A stretch of 64,000 nt of DNA from PALSA-894 sp963757565. GTDB taxonomy: Bacteria; Pseudomonadota; Alphaproteobacteria; Rhizobiales; Xanthobacteraceae. The position numbers and the translations under genes were made by a program. Below are positions 51,816 to 59,931 of the stretch, piece by piece. Within the stretch, counting starts at the first letter, position 1. Each line of letters opens with the position of its first letter. Under the pieces are notes generated by a model. That model was not told the origin of the DNA and ran no database searches. It saw only the letters and a program-made list of their open reading frames with translations. The stretch spans positions 496,001 through 560,000 of the forward strand of contig CAVWSB010000006.1 in assembly GCA_963757565.1 (NCBI GenBank), written 5' to 3'.

Positions 51816-52982
51816 TCAGGCGTGCGCCACGATACTCTCGCGCGATGCGACTGCCTGGGTCCCGCGGATGAAACCGCCACCCAGCACACGCGCCTCACTG
51901 TCTGCCGAATCGTACAGTACGCAGGCCTGCCCGGGCGCCACGCCCTCCTCGCCGTCGGTCAATTCGACCTGGACGCCGGTATGGCCAAGGCTCAGCCATG
52001 CGGGCTGAGGGACGCGTGTCGAGCGCACCTTGACGAAAACCTCGCGGCGTTCCGCAAGCGCAGCTTCGATCGTCCCCTCGCCGATCCAGTTCACGTCATG
52101 CAGGTGGATCAGCCGTGTCGCAAGCGCCGAACGCGGACCAACGACAACGCGGCGGGTATCGGCCTCGAGACGTACGACATAAAGCGGCTCCCGCGCCGCG
52201 ATGCCGAGCCCTTTCCGCTGCCCAACCGTGAAATTGACAATTCCGTCGTGCTGCCCAATCACGCGGCCGGAGAGGTCGACGATATCGCCCGGCACCGCCA
52301 CGCCCGGACGCAGCCGCTCGATGATGTCGGCATAATGCCCGGTCGGCACGAAGCAGATGTCCTGCGAGTCCTGCTTGTCCGCGATGGCGAGACCAAACTC
52401 GCGCGCAAGCTCGCGTACGCGCGCCTTCGGCAGACCGCCGAGCGGAAAGCGCAGAACATCGAGTTGGCCGCGTGTCGTGGCGAACAGGAAATAGCTCTGG
52501 TCCCGATCGGGATCGTGCGCGCGGAAGAGCGCATGGCTGCCGTCGGTGAGCCGCCGGTTCACCACATAGTGTCCGGTCGCCAGCACGCTTGCACCCAGCT
52601 CGCGCGCCGTGCCAAGCAGATCGGCGAACTTGATCGCGCGGTTGCACTCGACGCACGGTACCGGCGTCTCGCCTGCCGCATAACTTGCGACGAACCGGTC
52701 GATCACCGCTTCCTTGAAGCGCTTCTCGTAGTCGAGCACGTAATGCGGAATCCCGATGCGCTCGGCGACCGCGCGGGCGTCGTGGATGTCGCGCCCCGCG
52801 CAACACGCGCCCTTGCGGTGCGTCGCGGCGCCGTGGTCGTAGAGCTGAAGCGTGACGCCTACGACATCGTAGCCCTCGGCCTTGAGCAGCGCCGCCGTGA
52901 CCGAGGAATCGACGCCGCCCGACATCGCGACGACGACACGGGTATCCTGCGGCCGGCCTTGCGTATCGAGGCTGTTGGGCAT
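51816..52982 (-). CDS. mnmA: tRNA-specific 2-thiouridylase MnmA
   Basis: This 388-residue enzyme thiolates the wobble uridine of Lys, Glu and Gln tRNAs. It has the PP-loop VVAMSGGVDSSV near residue 20, the catalytic cysteine in PVPCVECN and the second in DSQDICFVPTGHY. The C-terminal domain includes DIVDLSGRVIGQHDGI and VGQRKGLGIA. The upstream 237-base gap to fliK carries the promoter of this gene and, on the plus strand, a sigma-54 site. Confidence 0.97.
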   Translation of the reverse strand: MPNSLDTQGRPQDTRVVVAMSGGVDSSVTAALLKAEGYDVVGVTLQLYDHGAATHRKGACCAGRDIHDARAVAERIGIPHYVLDYEKRFKEAVIDRFVASYAAGETPVPCVECNRAIKFADLLGTARELGASVLATGHYVVNRRLTDGSHALFRAHDPDRDQSYFLFATTRGQLDVLRFPLGGLPKARVRELAREFGLAIADKQDSQDICFVPTGHYADIIERLRPGVAVPGDIVDLSGRVIGQHDGIVNFTVGQRKGLGIAAREPLYVVRLEADTRRVVVGPRSALATRLIHLHDVNWIGEGTIEAALAERREVFVKVRSTRVPQPAWLSLGHTGVQVELTDGEEGVAPGQACVLYDSADSEARVLGGGFIRGTQAVASRESIVAHA

Positions 52983-53164
52983 CGTGCATACCTATAAGGC
53001 GGTGGCCCGCGGCGCAATGAGCGCCAGTTCTATCGCACGCACCAGAAGCCGGATCGGCAGTTCTTGCCGATGTACAGCAACCGATGCCGGGGGCCTGTGT
53101 CATCGAGCTACTCGGGAATGACCCAAGCACCTGATTTAGTTCAGCTTCCCACGTTGGAACCGGA

Positions 53165-53180
53165 TGGCCCGGCGCTTGCA
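53165..53180 (+). promoter_or_regulatory. Near-consensus sigma-54 (-24/-12) promoter upstream of fliK-like gene
   Basis: TGGCCCGGCGCTTGCA matches the consensus TGGCACGRNNNTTGCW at 15 of 16 positions. The invariant GG (53166-53167) and GC (53178-53179) are separated by exactly ten bases. It lies about 40 bases before the start of the fliK-like gene. The sigma-54 activator FlbD is encoded 7 kb downstream in the same flagellar block. Confidence 0.85.
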
Positions 53181-53219
53181 ATCATCATGGCGCTCCCGTG
53201 CGCCCGATGAGGTGGTGCC

Positions 53220-54788
53220 TTGCCCCAAGTTGCGTCCGATCCAATCGTCACGCGGTCCCTGCGTCCTGAGTCGCTCGGCCGCGCGGGAGCGCCGTCCGTC
53301 GACACAAGCTCGTTCAAGACGTGGCTCGACCAGCCAGACCCGTCGAATGCACCGCCGCCGGATCGCCTGGACCGGACCTCGCAGCCGGATCAAAACGATC
53401 GCACTCGCGCCGATGACGCCCGCTCGACCCGGGACAGCACGACGCGTCAGGATCCAGCATCGGACACCGCCAGTAAACCGGCGGCTCAAAGCGATCGGCC
53501 GGACCCGCCGGCCAGGGATCAGGCTGCAACAGCCGATGCATCAACAACAGCAGCCGATTCCGAGAGCGCTGCAAAGACGAAGGCCGCCGCCGACAAGAAG
53601 GATGGCAAGACGACCGGCGCAAAGAATACGTCTGGCGATAGCGCCGACACGGACACCACCGCGGCCGCCGCCAAGTCCGCCGACGGCACCCCGGCTGGGG
53701 TGATCGCGACGGTGGTCACCGTCCCGGTCCCAGTGGTCGCACCGGCGCCCTCCTCGACCGACCCCGATGTTGGCACCACGGCGATCGGTGCCACCGGGCC
53801 TTCGCCGTCCACGCCCACGGATGCAACGCCTAACGAAATCCTCGCGCAGGCCGCGCGCGCTGCGGCAGGGGCCGCAAAAGGCAGCGCAGACCCCGTCAGC
53901 CCACAAGACGCCCCGAACGCAAAATCAGACGCCGCTGCCAAGGCTGCCGCGGATGGAGCGCCGAATGCGCTTTTGAGCGCCGCGGCCGGCATCAAGTCCG
54001 CGGATGCAAAGGCCGCGGATACGAAATCAGAACGCAAGACTGACGCCGGCAAAGCCAAACCGGAGGGCCAGACCGAAACAAAGGCCGCCGCGGACGCACG
54101 GCAGCCCGATGGCGAGCGCCCGCAGGATTCCACAGCCGGCCCGGATGCAAAGGCGGCGGCCTCGCATCAACCCCATGCCCAGACCGCCGAGCATCTCGCG
54201 ACACATTTGCCGTCTGGCGACCCGCACGGCGATGCAGCCATCGGCCCCACCACCGGCCCGCAAGCCGGCACGAACACGCCGACACTCGCCGTCAACATCG
54301 GGGCAGTTCCGTCCGCGCCGGCCGCGTCCGCCATTCCGGTGGCCCTGCGCGTCGATCCGTCGGCCGACAATCCGGTGCCGATCGCCGGCCTCGCCGTCGA
54401 GATCGCATCGCGGGCGCACAACGGGTCGAAGAGCTTCGACATCCGCCTCGATCCGCCCGAGCTTGGCCGCATCGATGTGCGGCTCGATGTCGATGCGGGG
54501 GGCAAGGTGACCTCGCGCATGACGGTCGAGCGCGCCGAAACGCTCGATCTCCTGCGCCGTGATGCGCCGCAGCTCGAACGCGCGCTGCAGCACGCCGGCC
54601 TCAATACCGAGGGCGGCATGCAATTTTCACTGCGGGATCAAGGTCTCGCACAGCGCGACCAGACGCCGCGCGATGTGACCCCGACGCAACTGATCGTGCC
54701 GGACGAAGAGATCGCAGCGGCCGAGGTCGCCCGCCGTGGTTACGGCCGGCTGATCGGGCTCGGCAGCGGCGTGGACATCAGAGTGTGA
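53220..54788 (+). CDS. Flagellar hook-length control protein FliK-like
   Basis: The start is a TTG at 53220, with GAGGTGG about five bases before it. The 522 residues comprise a long Ala/Asp/Thr/Pro-rich, low-complexity N-terminal region (residues about 60-350) and a C-terminal Flg_hook domain with SFDIRLDPPELGRIDVRL and RRDAPQLERALQHAGL. This two-part design fits FliK, whose unordered part measures hook length and whose C-terminal part switches export specificity. It is followed by flgD after nine bases. Conservation is strong only in the C-terminal half. Confidence 0.85.
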   Translation: MPQVASDPIVTRSLRPESLGRAGAPSVDTSSFKTWLDQPDPSNAPPPDRLDRTSQPDQNDRTRADDARSTRDSTTRQDPASDTASKPAAQSDRPDPPARDQAATADASTTAADSESAAKTKAAADKKDGKTTGAKNTSGDSADTDTTAAAAKSADGTPAGVIATVVTVPVPVVAPAPSSTDPDVGTTAIGATGPSPSTPTDATPNEILAQAARAAAGAAKGSADPVSPQDAPNAKSDAAAKAAADGAPNALLSAAAGIKSADAKAADTKSERKTDAGKAKPEGQTETKAAADARQPDGERPQDSTAGPDAKAAASHQPHAQTAEHLATHLPSGDPHGDAAIGPTTGPQAGTNTPTLAVNIGAVPSAPAASAIPVALRVDPSADNPVPIAGLAVEIASRAHNGSKSFDIRLDPPELGRIDVRLDVDAGGKVTSRMTVERAETLDLLRRDAPQLERALQHAGLNTEGGMQFSLRDQGLAQRDQTPRDVTPTQLIVPDEEIAAAEVARRGYGRLIGLGSGVDIRV

Positions 54789-54797
54789 GGATCGACC

Positions 54798-55502
54798 ATG
54801 GCTGATGCACTCGCATCGATTGTGAACTCGGTTGCGTCGGCGACCGGAACGTCGCCGAGCAGCACCGCGGGCGTGACCTACACATCCGCCACCGACAAGA
54901 CGACACTCGCGGGAAACTTCGACACGTTCCTCAAGCTGCTCACGACGCAGCTGCAGAATCAGAACCCGCTCGACCCGCTCGACACCAACCAGTTCACGCA
55001 GCAGCTGGTGCAGTTTGCCGGCGTCGAGCAACAGATCAACATGAACCAGCAGCTGACCTCACTGGTGACGCTGCAGAAGGCGAACCAGACCGCCTCGGCG
55101 ATGGGCTTCCTCGGCGCAACCGCAACCGTTGACGGTTCGACCACCCAGCTGACCAGCAGCAAGGCCTCGTGGAGCTTCTCGGTCGACAAGCCCTCGACCG
55201 GCACCATCACGATCAAGGATTCCAAAGGGCAGACTGCTTACAACGGCAGCTTCCCGCTCAATGCCGGTAGCCAGAATTTTGCCTGGGACGGCCGCGGAAA
55301 CAACGGGACACTATGGCCCGACGGCACCTACACGATGTCGGTCACCGCGAAGGATGCAAACGGCCAGGCAGCCTCGGTCTCGACCACCGTCAACGGCACT
55401 GTCGATGCGGTCGACCTGACCCAGGATCCGCCAACGCTGTCGATCGGTGGATCAAACTACAGCCTGACGCAGATCAAGCAGGTGGTGCGCCCGGGCCTGT
55501 AG
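54798..55502 (+). CDS. flgD: Flagellar hook-assembly (hook-cap) protein FlgD
   Basis: This 234-residue protein has the diagnostic N-terminal KLLTTQLQNQNPLDPLDTNQ segment followed by TQQLVQFAGVEQQINMN. The C-terminal Ig/Tudor-like part (AGSQNFAWDGRGNNGTLWPD) is typical. It forms the cap on which hook subunits polymerise. It is probably co-transcribed with the fliK-like gene from the sigma-54 promoter at 53165. Confidence 0.95.
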   Translation: MADALASIVNSVASATGTSPSSTAGVTYTSATDKTTLAGNFDTFLKLLTTQLQNQNPLDPLDTNQFTQQLVQFAGVEQQINMNQQLTSLVTLQKANQTASAMGFLGATATVDGSTTQLTSSKASWSFSVDKPSTGTITIKDSKGQTAYNGSFPLNAGSQNFAWDGRGNNGTLWPDGTYTMSVTAKDANGQAASVSTTVNGTVDAVDLTQDPPTLSIGGSNYSLTQIKQVVRPGL

Positions 55503-55567
55503 CCCGCGCATCGAACCGGCGGTCTTCATCTTCGGGTAGGAATTTGTTTCCCATTTACTTTGCGTGC

Positions 55568-55582
55568 TTAGCCAATTTTTAA
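55568..55582 (+). promoter_or_regulatory. CtrA-like binding site upstream of sciP
   Basis: TTAG-CCAATTT-TTAA matches the CtrA motif TTAA-N7-TTAA with one mismatch. It lies about 60 bases before the sciP start, where a CtrA-activated promoter would be expected in alphaproteobacteria. Confidence 0.55.
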
Positions 55583-55641
55583 ATCCGCGGATGTAATCTC
55601 CTGTTTCAGTACCAGTTTGTGCGTGTGTGTGAGTGTACCTA

Positions 55642-55917
55642 ATGACCGAACCTCATCGCCCGAGGGTCAAGTATGTCATCGGGCCCGACGGAAGCCCCCT
55701 GACCATCGCCGATTTGCCGGCTCCCGGCACGCGGCGCTGGGTCATTCGCCGCAAGGCGGAGGTGGTCGCCGCGGTTCGTGGCGGACTTCTGTCGCTCGAG
55801 GAAGCGTGCACGCGTTACACACTGACGGTCGAGGAATTCCTCGCCTGGCAGTATTCGATCGACCGTCATGGTCTCGCCGGGTTGCGTACCACGCGTATCC
55901 AGCAGTACCGCCAGTAA
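55642..55917 (+). CDS. sciP: SciP (DUF1153), small inhibitor of CtrA
   Basis: The ATG at 55642 gives 91 residues, the normal size. MTEPHRPRVKYVIGPDG, LPAPGTRRWVIRRKAEVVAA and SLEEACTRYTLTVEEFLAWQ match the DUF1153/SciP family, a small helix-turn-helix-like protein that binds CtrA or its target promoters and blocks transcription in the Caulobacter cell cycle. It sits between flgD and fliF. A GC-rich hairpin follows the stop, consistent with an independent transcript. Confidence 0.9.
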   Translation: MTEPHRPRVKYVIGPDGSPLTIADLPAPGTRRWVIRRKAEVVAAVRGGLLSLEEACTRYTLTVEEFLAWQYSIDRHGLAGLRTTRIQQYRQ

Positions 55918-55947
55918 GCGTCCCACAGTTAAGCGTTTGCTAACGCG

Positions 55948-55975
55948 GCGCCGGCCTAGGGCCGGCGTCGCCGTT
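55948..55975 (+). terminator. Probable terminator after sciP
   Basis: A nine-base stem GCGCCGGCC / GGCCGGCGT with a TAG loop is followed by CGCCGTTTG. The T-tract is short, so termination may be partial. Confidence 0.5.
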
Positions 55976-56082
55976 TGCGGTTCGCCGTAGCTCCCGACAT
56001 CCGTTGCCTTCCCGACTGGCGCTTTATCGCTTCGCCCCGATCTGCCCGGCGTAGAGCGGCATGATGTTCGCCGCGCGGTCCG

Positions 56083-56089
56083 TTAACCA
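56083..56089 (+). promoter_or_regulatory. Possible CtrA half-site upstream of fliF
   Basis: TTAACCA matches the strong half of the CtrA motif, about 80 bases before the preferred fliF start. The second half is missing, so this is weak alone. The rest of the gap from 55976 to 56167 holds no other signal I can support. Confidence 0.35.
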
Positions 56090-56167
56090 GATCGAAACCA
56101 TGAACCCGGCAAAACTTGCCGGGTGGGCGCCATGCGGCGCTCCGTGGAATGGCTGGGGCTTTTATTC

Positions 56168-57823
56168 GTGCAAGGTCTCGTCGAGTTCGTCCGGGCGCTG
56201 GGAGCCGCACGCCTTGCCGCAATGGGTGCGGTCACCGCCGCGCTGATCGGCGCCTTCGCCTTCATCATCCTGCGTGTCACGGCACCGCAGATGACGCCGG
56301 TGTTCACGGACCTGACGCCGGAGGATTCCGCCTCCATCATCAAGGACCTCGAGCGGCAGGGTGTCCCCTACGAGCTGAAAAACGATGGCGCCATTGTCAT
56401 GGTGCCCCGCGACAAGATGACCCGCATCCGGATGAAGCTCGCCGAAGGCGGCCTGCCCAAGGGCGGCGGGGTCGGTTACGAGATCTTCGACAAGTCCGAC
56501 ACACTCGGCGCGACCTCGTTTGTCCAGAACATCAATCACTTGCGGGCGCTGGAAGGCGAACTTGCCCGCACCATCAAGGCGATCGACCGCGTGCAGGCCG
56601 CGCGCGTGCATCTGGTTCTGCCCGAACGGCCTCTGTTCTCGCGCGACAAGGTCGAGCCATCAGCCTCGATCGTGCTGCGCGTGCGCGGCGCGCTCGAATC
56701 AAGCCAGGTGCGCGCGATCCAGCATCTCGTCTCTTCCGCGGTGAACGGCCTTAAGCCGCAGCGAGTCTCGATCGTCGACGAGGCCGGCACGCTTCTGGCC
56801 GATGGCGCCGCGACCGGCGCCGATTCGGCGATCGGCAACGCCGGCGCGGAACGTCAGGCGAGCTACGAGCAACGGCTGAAGAACCAGATCGAGTCCATCG
56901 TGTCGTCGGTCGTCGGGCCCGGCCGCGCGCGCGTGCAGCTTTCGGCCGAATTCGACTTCAACCGGATCACCGAAACGTTCGACAAGTTCGACCCCGAAGG
57001 AAAGGTGCTCCGCTCCAGCCAGACCCGCGAGGAATCCTCCAGCAGCGGGAGCCAGGAAGGTCAGGTCACCGTTGGCAACGAACTGCCGGGCGGCCAGCCG
57101 AACCAGCAGCAGGGTCAAGGCCAGGGCCAGCAAGGTCAGGCGCAGCGTGACGCCAGCAAGAAGACAGAAGAAATCGTCAACTACGAGATCTCCCGCTCGA
57201 CCAAGACCGAAGTGACCGAGGGCGGACGCGTGAAGCGCATCTCGGCCGCGGTGCTGGTCGATGGCAGCTATTCCAAGAACGACAAGGGTGACGTGGTTTA
57301 TCAGCCGCGCAGCAAGGAAGAAATCGACCGGATCGCCGCGCTGGTACGCACTGCGGTCGGCTTCGAGCAGAAGCGCGGCGACCAGATCGAAGTGGTGAAC
57401 CTGCGCTTTGCCGAGGCGCCCGCGGAAGCTATTCCCGAATCCAGCGGCTGGTCCTCCTATCTGCAATTCACCAAGGACGACATCCTGCACGGCATCGATC
57501 TGGCCGTGATGGCGATCCTGGGGCTGCTGGTGCTGCTGTTCGTGGTGCGGCCGCTGGTGCGCCGCGTCCTCACCCCCGAAGAGCCGCGTGCGTTGCCGGC
57601 CGCTGCCCCAGGCACGGCCGCAATTACCGACCACGCCGCGCAGCCGGCGCTTCCCGGCGCGTCGGGCGGCGCACCCAGTCAGGCGGCCAAGATGATCGAC
57701 ATGGCGCAGGTACAAGGGCAGGTGCACGCCCAATCGATGCAGAAAGTCGGCGAGCTCGCACAAAGCAATCCCAATGAAACCGTGGCCATTGTACGTCAGT
57801 GGCTGCAGGACGCCCCGGCGTAA
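56168..57823 (+). CDS. fliF: Flagellar MS-ring protein FliF
   Basis: The GTG at 56168 gives VQGLVEFVRALGAARLAAMG, the usual FliF N-terminus; longer starts at 56123 or 56132 are possible. The 551-residue protein has an N-terminal membrane helix, ring-building motifs (PVFTDLTPEDSASI, YEIFDKSDTLGATSFVQNIN, HLVLPERPLFSRD), a Gln/Gly-rich periplasmic linker near residue 320, and a C-terminal helix (AVMAILGLLVLLFVVRPLV) followed by the FliG-binding tail. It is the first gene of fliF-fliG-fliH-fliN-flbD. Confidence 0.95.
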   Translation: MQGLVEFVRALGAARLAAMGAVTAALIGAFAFIILRVTAPQMTPVFTDLTPEDSASIIKDLERQGVPYELKNDGAIVMVPRDKMTRIRMKLAEGGLPKGGGVGYEIFDKSDTLGATSFVQNINHLRALEGELARTIKAIDRVQAARVHLVLPERPLFSRDKVEPSASIVLRVRGALESSQVRAIQHLVSSAVNGLKPQRVSIVDEAGTLLADGAATGADSAIGNAGAERQASYEQRLKNQIESIVSSVVGPGRARVQLSAEFDFNRITETFDKFDPEGKVLRSSQTREESSSSGSQEGQVTVGNELPGGQPNQQQGQGQGQQGQAQRDASKKTEEIVNYEISRSTKTEVTEGGRVKRISAAVLVDGSYSKNDKGDVVYQPRSKEEIDRIAALVRTAVGFEQKRGDQIEVVNLRFAEAPAEAIPESSGWSSYLQFTKDDILHGIDLAVMAILGLLVLLFVVRPLVRRVLTPEEPRALPAAAPGTAAITDHAAQPALPGASGGAPSQAAKMIDMAQVQGQVHAQSMQKVGELAQSNPNETVAIVRQWLQDAPA

Positions 57824-57826
57824 TTC

Positions 57827-58909
57827 ATGGCCGCACCCGCAAAAGCCGGCGACAGCGATATCGCCAACCTCGTCGCGACCCTCGCGGGCCGCCAGAGCGC
57901 CAAGGGCTCGGGCCGCCAGCTGAGGGGCCCGGAGCGCGCCGCCGTCCTGATGCTGGCGCTGGGCGAGCAGCACGGCGACAAAATCTGGAAGTTGCTCGAC
58001 GACGATGAGTTGCGCCAGCTGTCGGTCGTGATGTCGACGCTCGGCACCGTCGAGGCCGAGGCGGTCGAAAATCTGATGATCGAATTCGTCGGGCGGCTAT
58101 CGGCTTCCGGCGCACTGCTCGGCAATTTCGATGCAACCGAGCGCCTGCTCGTACAGCATCTGCCGGCTGACCGAGTCTCCAACATCATGGAGGAGATCCG
58201 CGGGCCGGCGGGCCGCAACATGTGGGAGAAGCTCTCCAACGTGCAGGAGCAGGTGCTCGCGAACTACCTCAAGAACGAATACCCGCAGACCGTCGCGGTC
58301 GTGATCTCCAAGATCCGCCCCGAGCATGCCGCCAAGGTGCTCGCCATCCTGCCGGAGGAGCTCGCGCTCGATGTCGTTTCGCGCATGCTCAAGATGGAAG
58401 CCGTGCAGAAGGACGTGATCGAGCGGTTGGAGAACACGCTGCGCACCGAATTCATGTCAAACCTTTCGCAGACCCGCCGCCGCGATGCGCACGAGGTAAT
58501 GGCGGAGATCTTCAACAACTTCGACCGCCAGACGGAAACACGCTTCATCACCTCGCTGGAGGAAGCGAACCGCGAGGCGGCCGAGCGCATCAAGACTTTG
58601 ATGTTTACCTTCGACGACCTGATCAAGCTCGACGCCGGATCCGCACAAACGCTGATGCGGCATGTCGACAAGGACAAGCTCGCGGTTGCGCTCAAGGGCG
58701 CCAACGACGCGGTGCGCCAGTTCTTCCTTGGCAACATGTCGAGCCGCGCCGCCAAGATGCTGATGGACGACATGGGCGCGATGGGCCCGGTTCGCCTGCG
58801 CGATGTCGACGAGGCGCAGTCATTGCTGGTCAACCTTGCCAAGGATCTCGCCGCCAAGGGCGAGATCATGATCGCCAAGAGCGGCGCAGACGACGAACTG
58901 GTTTATTGA
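57827..58909 (+). CDS. fliG: Flagellar motor switch protein FliG
   Basis: This 360-residue protein starts three bases after the fliF stop. Its motor-switch features include the MLALGEQHGDKIWKLLDDDE segment, EEIRGPAGRNMWEKLSNV, the EHAAKVLAILPEELALDVVS repeat, and a charged C-terminal torque domain (DKLAVALKGAND, RAAKMLMDDMGAMGPVRLRD). It joins the MS ring to the C ring and interacts with the stator. The stop overlaps the next start. Confidence 0.95.
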   Translation: MAAPAKAGDSDIANLVATLAGRQSAKGSGRQLRGPERAAVLMLALGEQHGDKIWKLLDDDELRQLSVVMSTLGTVEAEAVENLMIEFVGRLSASGALLGNFDATERLLVQHLPADRVSNIMEEIRGPAGRNMWEKLSNVQEQVLANYLKNEYPQTVAVVISKIRPEHAAKVLAILPEELALDVVSRMLKMEAVQKDVIERLENTLRTEFMSNLSQTRRRDAHEVMAEIFNNFDRQTETRFITSLEEANREAAERIKTLMFTFDDLIKLDAGSAQTLMRHVDKDKLAVALKGANDAVRQFFLGNMSSRAAKMLMDDMGAMGPVRLRDVDEAQSLLVNLAKDLAAKGEIMIAKSGADDELVY

Positions 58910-59523
58910 TGGGTGCACCGGTCAAATTTCTCTTCGAGGACGATTTCACGCCCGGCGAATCGGCCCCCGGAAAACGCATGATCGCGGCTGCCGCGCACGA
59001 GGCCGCGCTCGCGCGGGCGGAAGCCGAGGGTCATTGCAAGGGAATGGCGGCGGCCGAAGCCAAGATCGAGGGCCGGGCGACCGCCGCTTGCGAGCGTGTC
59101 GCCCAAGCGTTGAGCGCGATGACACAGGGACTTTCCGCAATCGAGGCGCGGCTTGAGGCTGAATCAGTCGAGGTCGCGGTCGCGGTCGCGCGCAAGCTCT
59201 CGCCGGCACTGGCCGCAGCCGAACCGTTCGGCGAGATCGCGGCTCTCGCATCCTCCTGCTTCCATCAACTGATCGCAGCGCCGCATGTCGTCATACGGGT
59301 CGCCGAACCGATCTACGAGATCGCGCAGCCGCGGCTTGAGCAGATCGCGCAGGTCAGCGGCTTCCAGGGCCGCCTCGTGGTGCTGGCCGAGCCCGGCATG
59401 GCGCTCGGCGACTGCCGCATCGAATGGGCCGACGGCGGCATCGTGCGCGACGGGGATGCAATCGAAACAGCAATCGGCGAGGCGGTAAGCCGGTATGTCG
59501 CCGCGCGCCGGAGCACGCCATGA
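58909..59523 (+). CDS. Flagellar export ATPase regulator FliH-like
   Basis: The ATG at 58909 overlaps the fliG stop and gives 204 residues. The sequence has an Ala/Glu-rich amphipathic region (HEAALARAEAEGHCKGMAAA) in the centre and a C-terminal domain (VVIRVAEPIYEIAQPRLEQI, LVVLAEPGMALGDCRIEWAD) as in FliH/YscL-type proteins that hold the FliI ATPase. Identity is supported by its place between fliG and fliN; sequence conservation is low in this family. Confidence 0.8.
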   Translation: MGAPVKFLFEDDFTPGESAPGKRMIAAAAHEAALARAEAEGHCKGMAAAEAKIEGRATAACERVAQALSAMTQGLSAIEARLEAESVEVAVAVARKLSPALAAAEPFGEIAALASSCFHQLIAAPHVVIRVAEPIYEIAQPRLEQIAQVSGFQGRLVVLAEPGMALGDCRIEWADGGIVRDGDAIETAIGEAVSRYVAARRSTP

Positions 59524-59539
59524 GATTGGGGAGGGAACG

Positions 59540-59887
59540 ATGAGCGACGAGAAAAAAGTGCCTTTGCCGGAGCTCGACCGGAACGGCGATGTGGTGCCTC
59601 AGGACGTGACACTGGCGCCCGAGGCTGAAGCCTCGCGCACTGCCTCGGACCTCGAGGCCGTGTTCGACGTACCGGTCCAGGTTTCGGCCGTACTCGGCCG
59701 CACCCGCATGGAGATCGGCGATCTGTTGAGGCTCGGACCGGGCGCCGTGCTCGAACTGGATCGCAAGGTCGGCGAGGCAATCGACATCTACATCAACAAT
59801 CGTCTGGTGGCGCGTGGCGAAGTCGTGCTGGTCGAGGAAAAACTCGGCGTCACGATGACGGAAATGATCAAGGCCGAGCGAAACTAG
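59540..59887 (+). CDS. fliN: Flagellar motor switch protein FliN
   Basis: The ATG at 59540 is preceded by GGGGAGGGA. The 115-residue protein has the SpoA/FliN domain VPVQVSAVLGRTRMEIGDLL, GAVLELDRKVGEAIDIYINN and GEVVLVEEKLGVTMTEM. It forms the lower C ring with FliM. fliM is not present in this window. Confidence 0.95.
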   Translation: MSDEKKVPLPELDRNGDVVPQDVTLAPEAEASRTASDLEAVFDVPVQVSAVLGRTRMEIGDLLRLGPGAVLELDRKVGEAIDIYINNRLVARGEVVLVEEKLGVTMTEMIKAERN

Positions 59888-59931
59888 CGAACCGGCGGTT
59901 GATGCCGCTGAACTGAAAAGGATACCGAACC

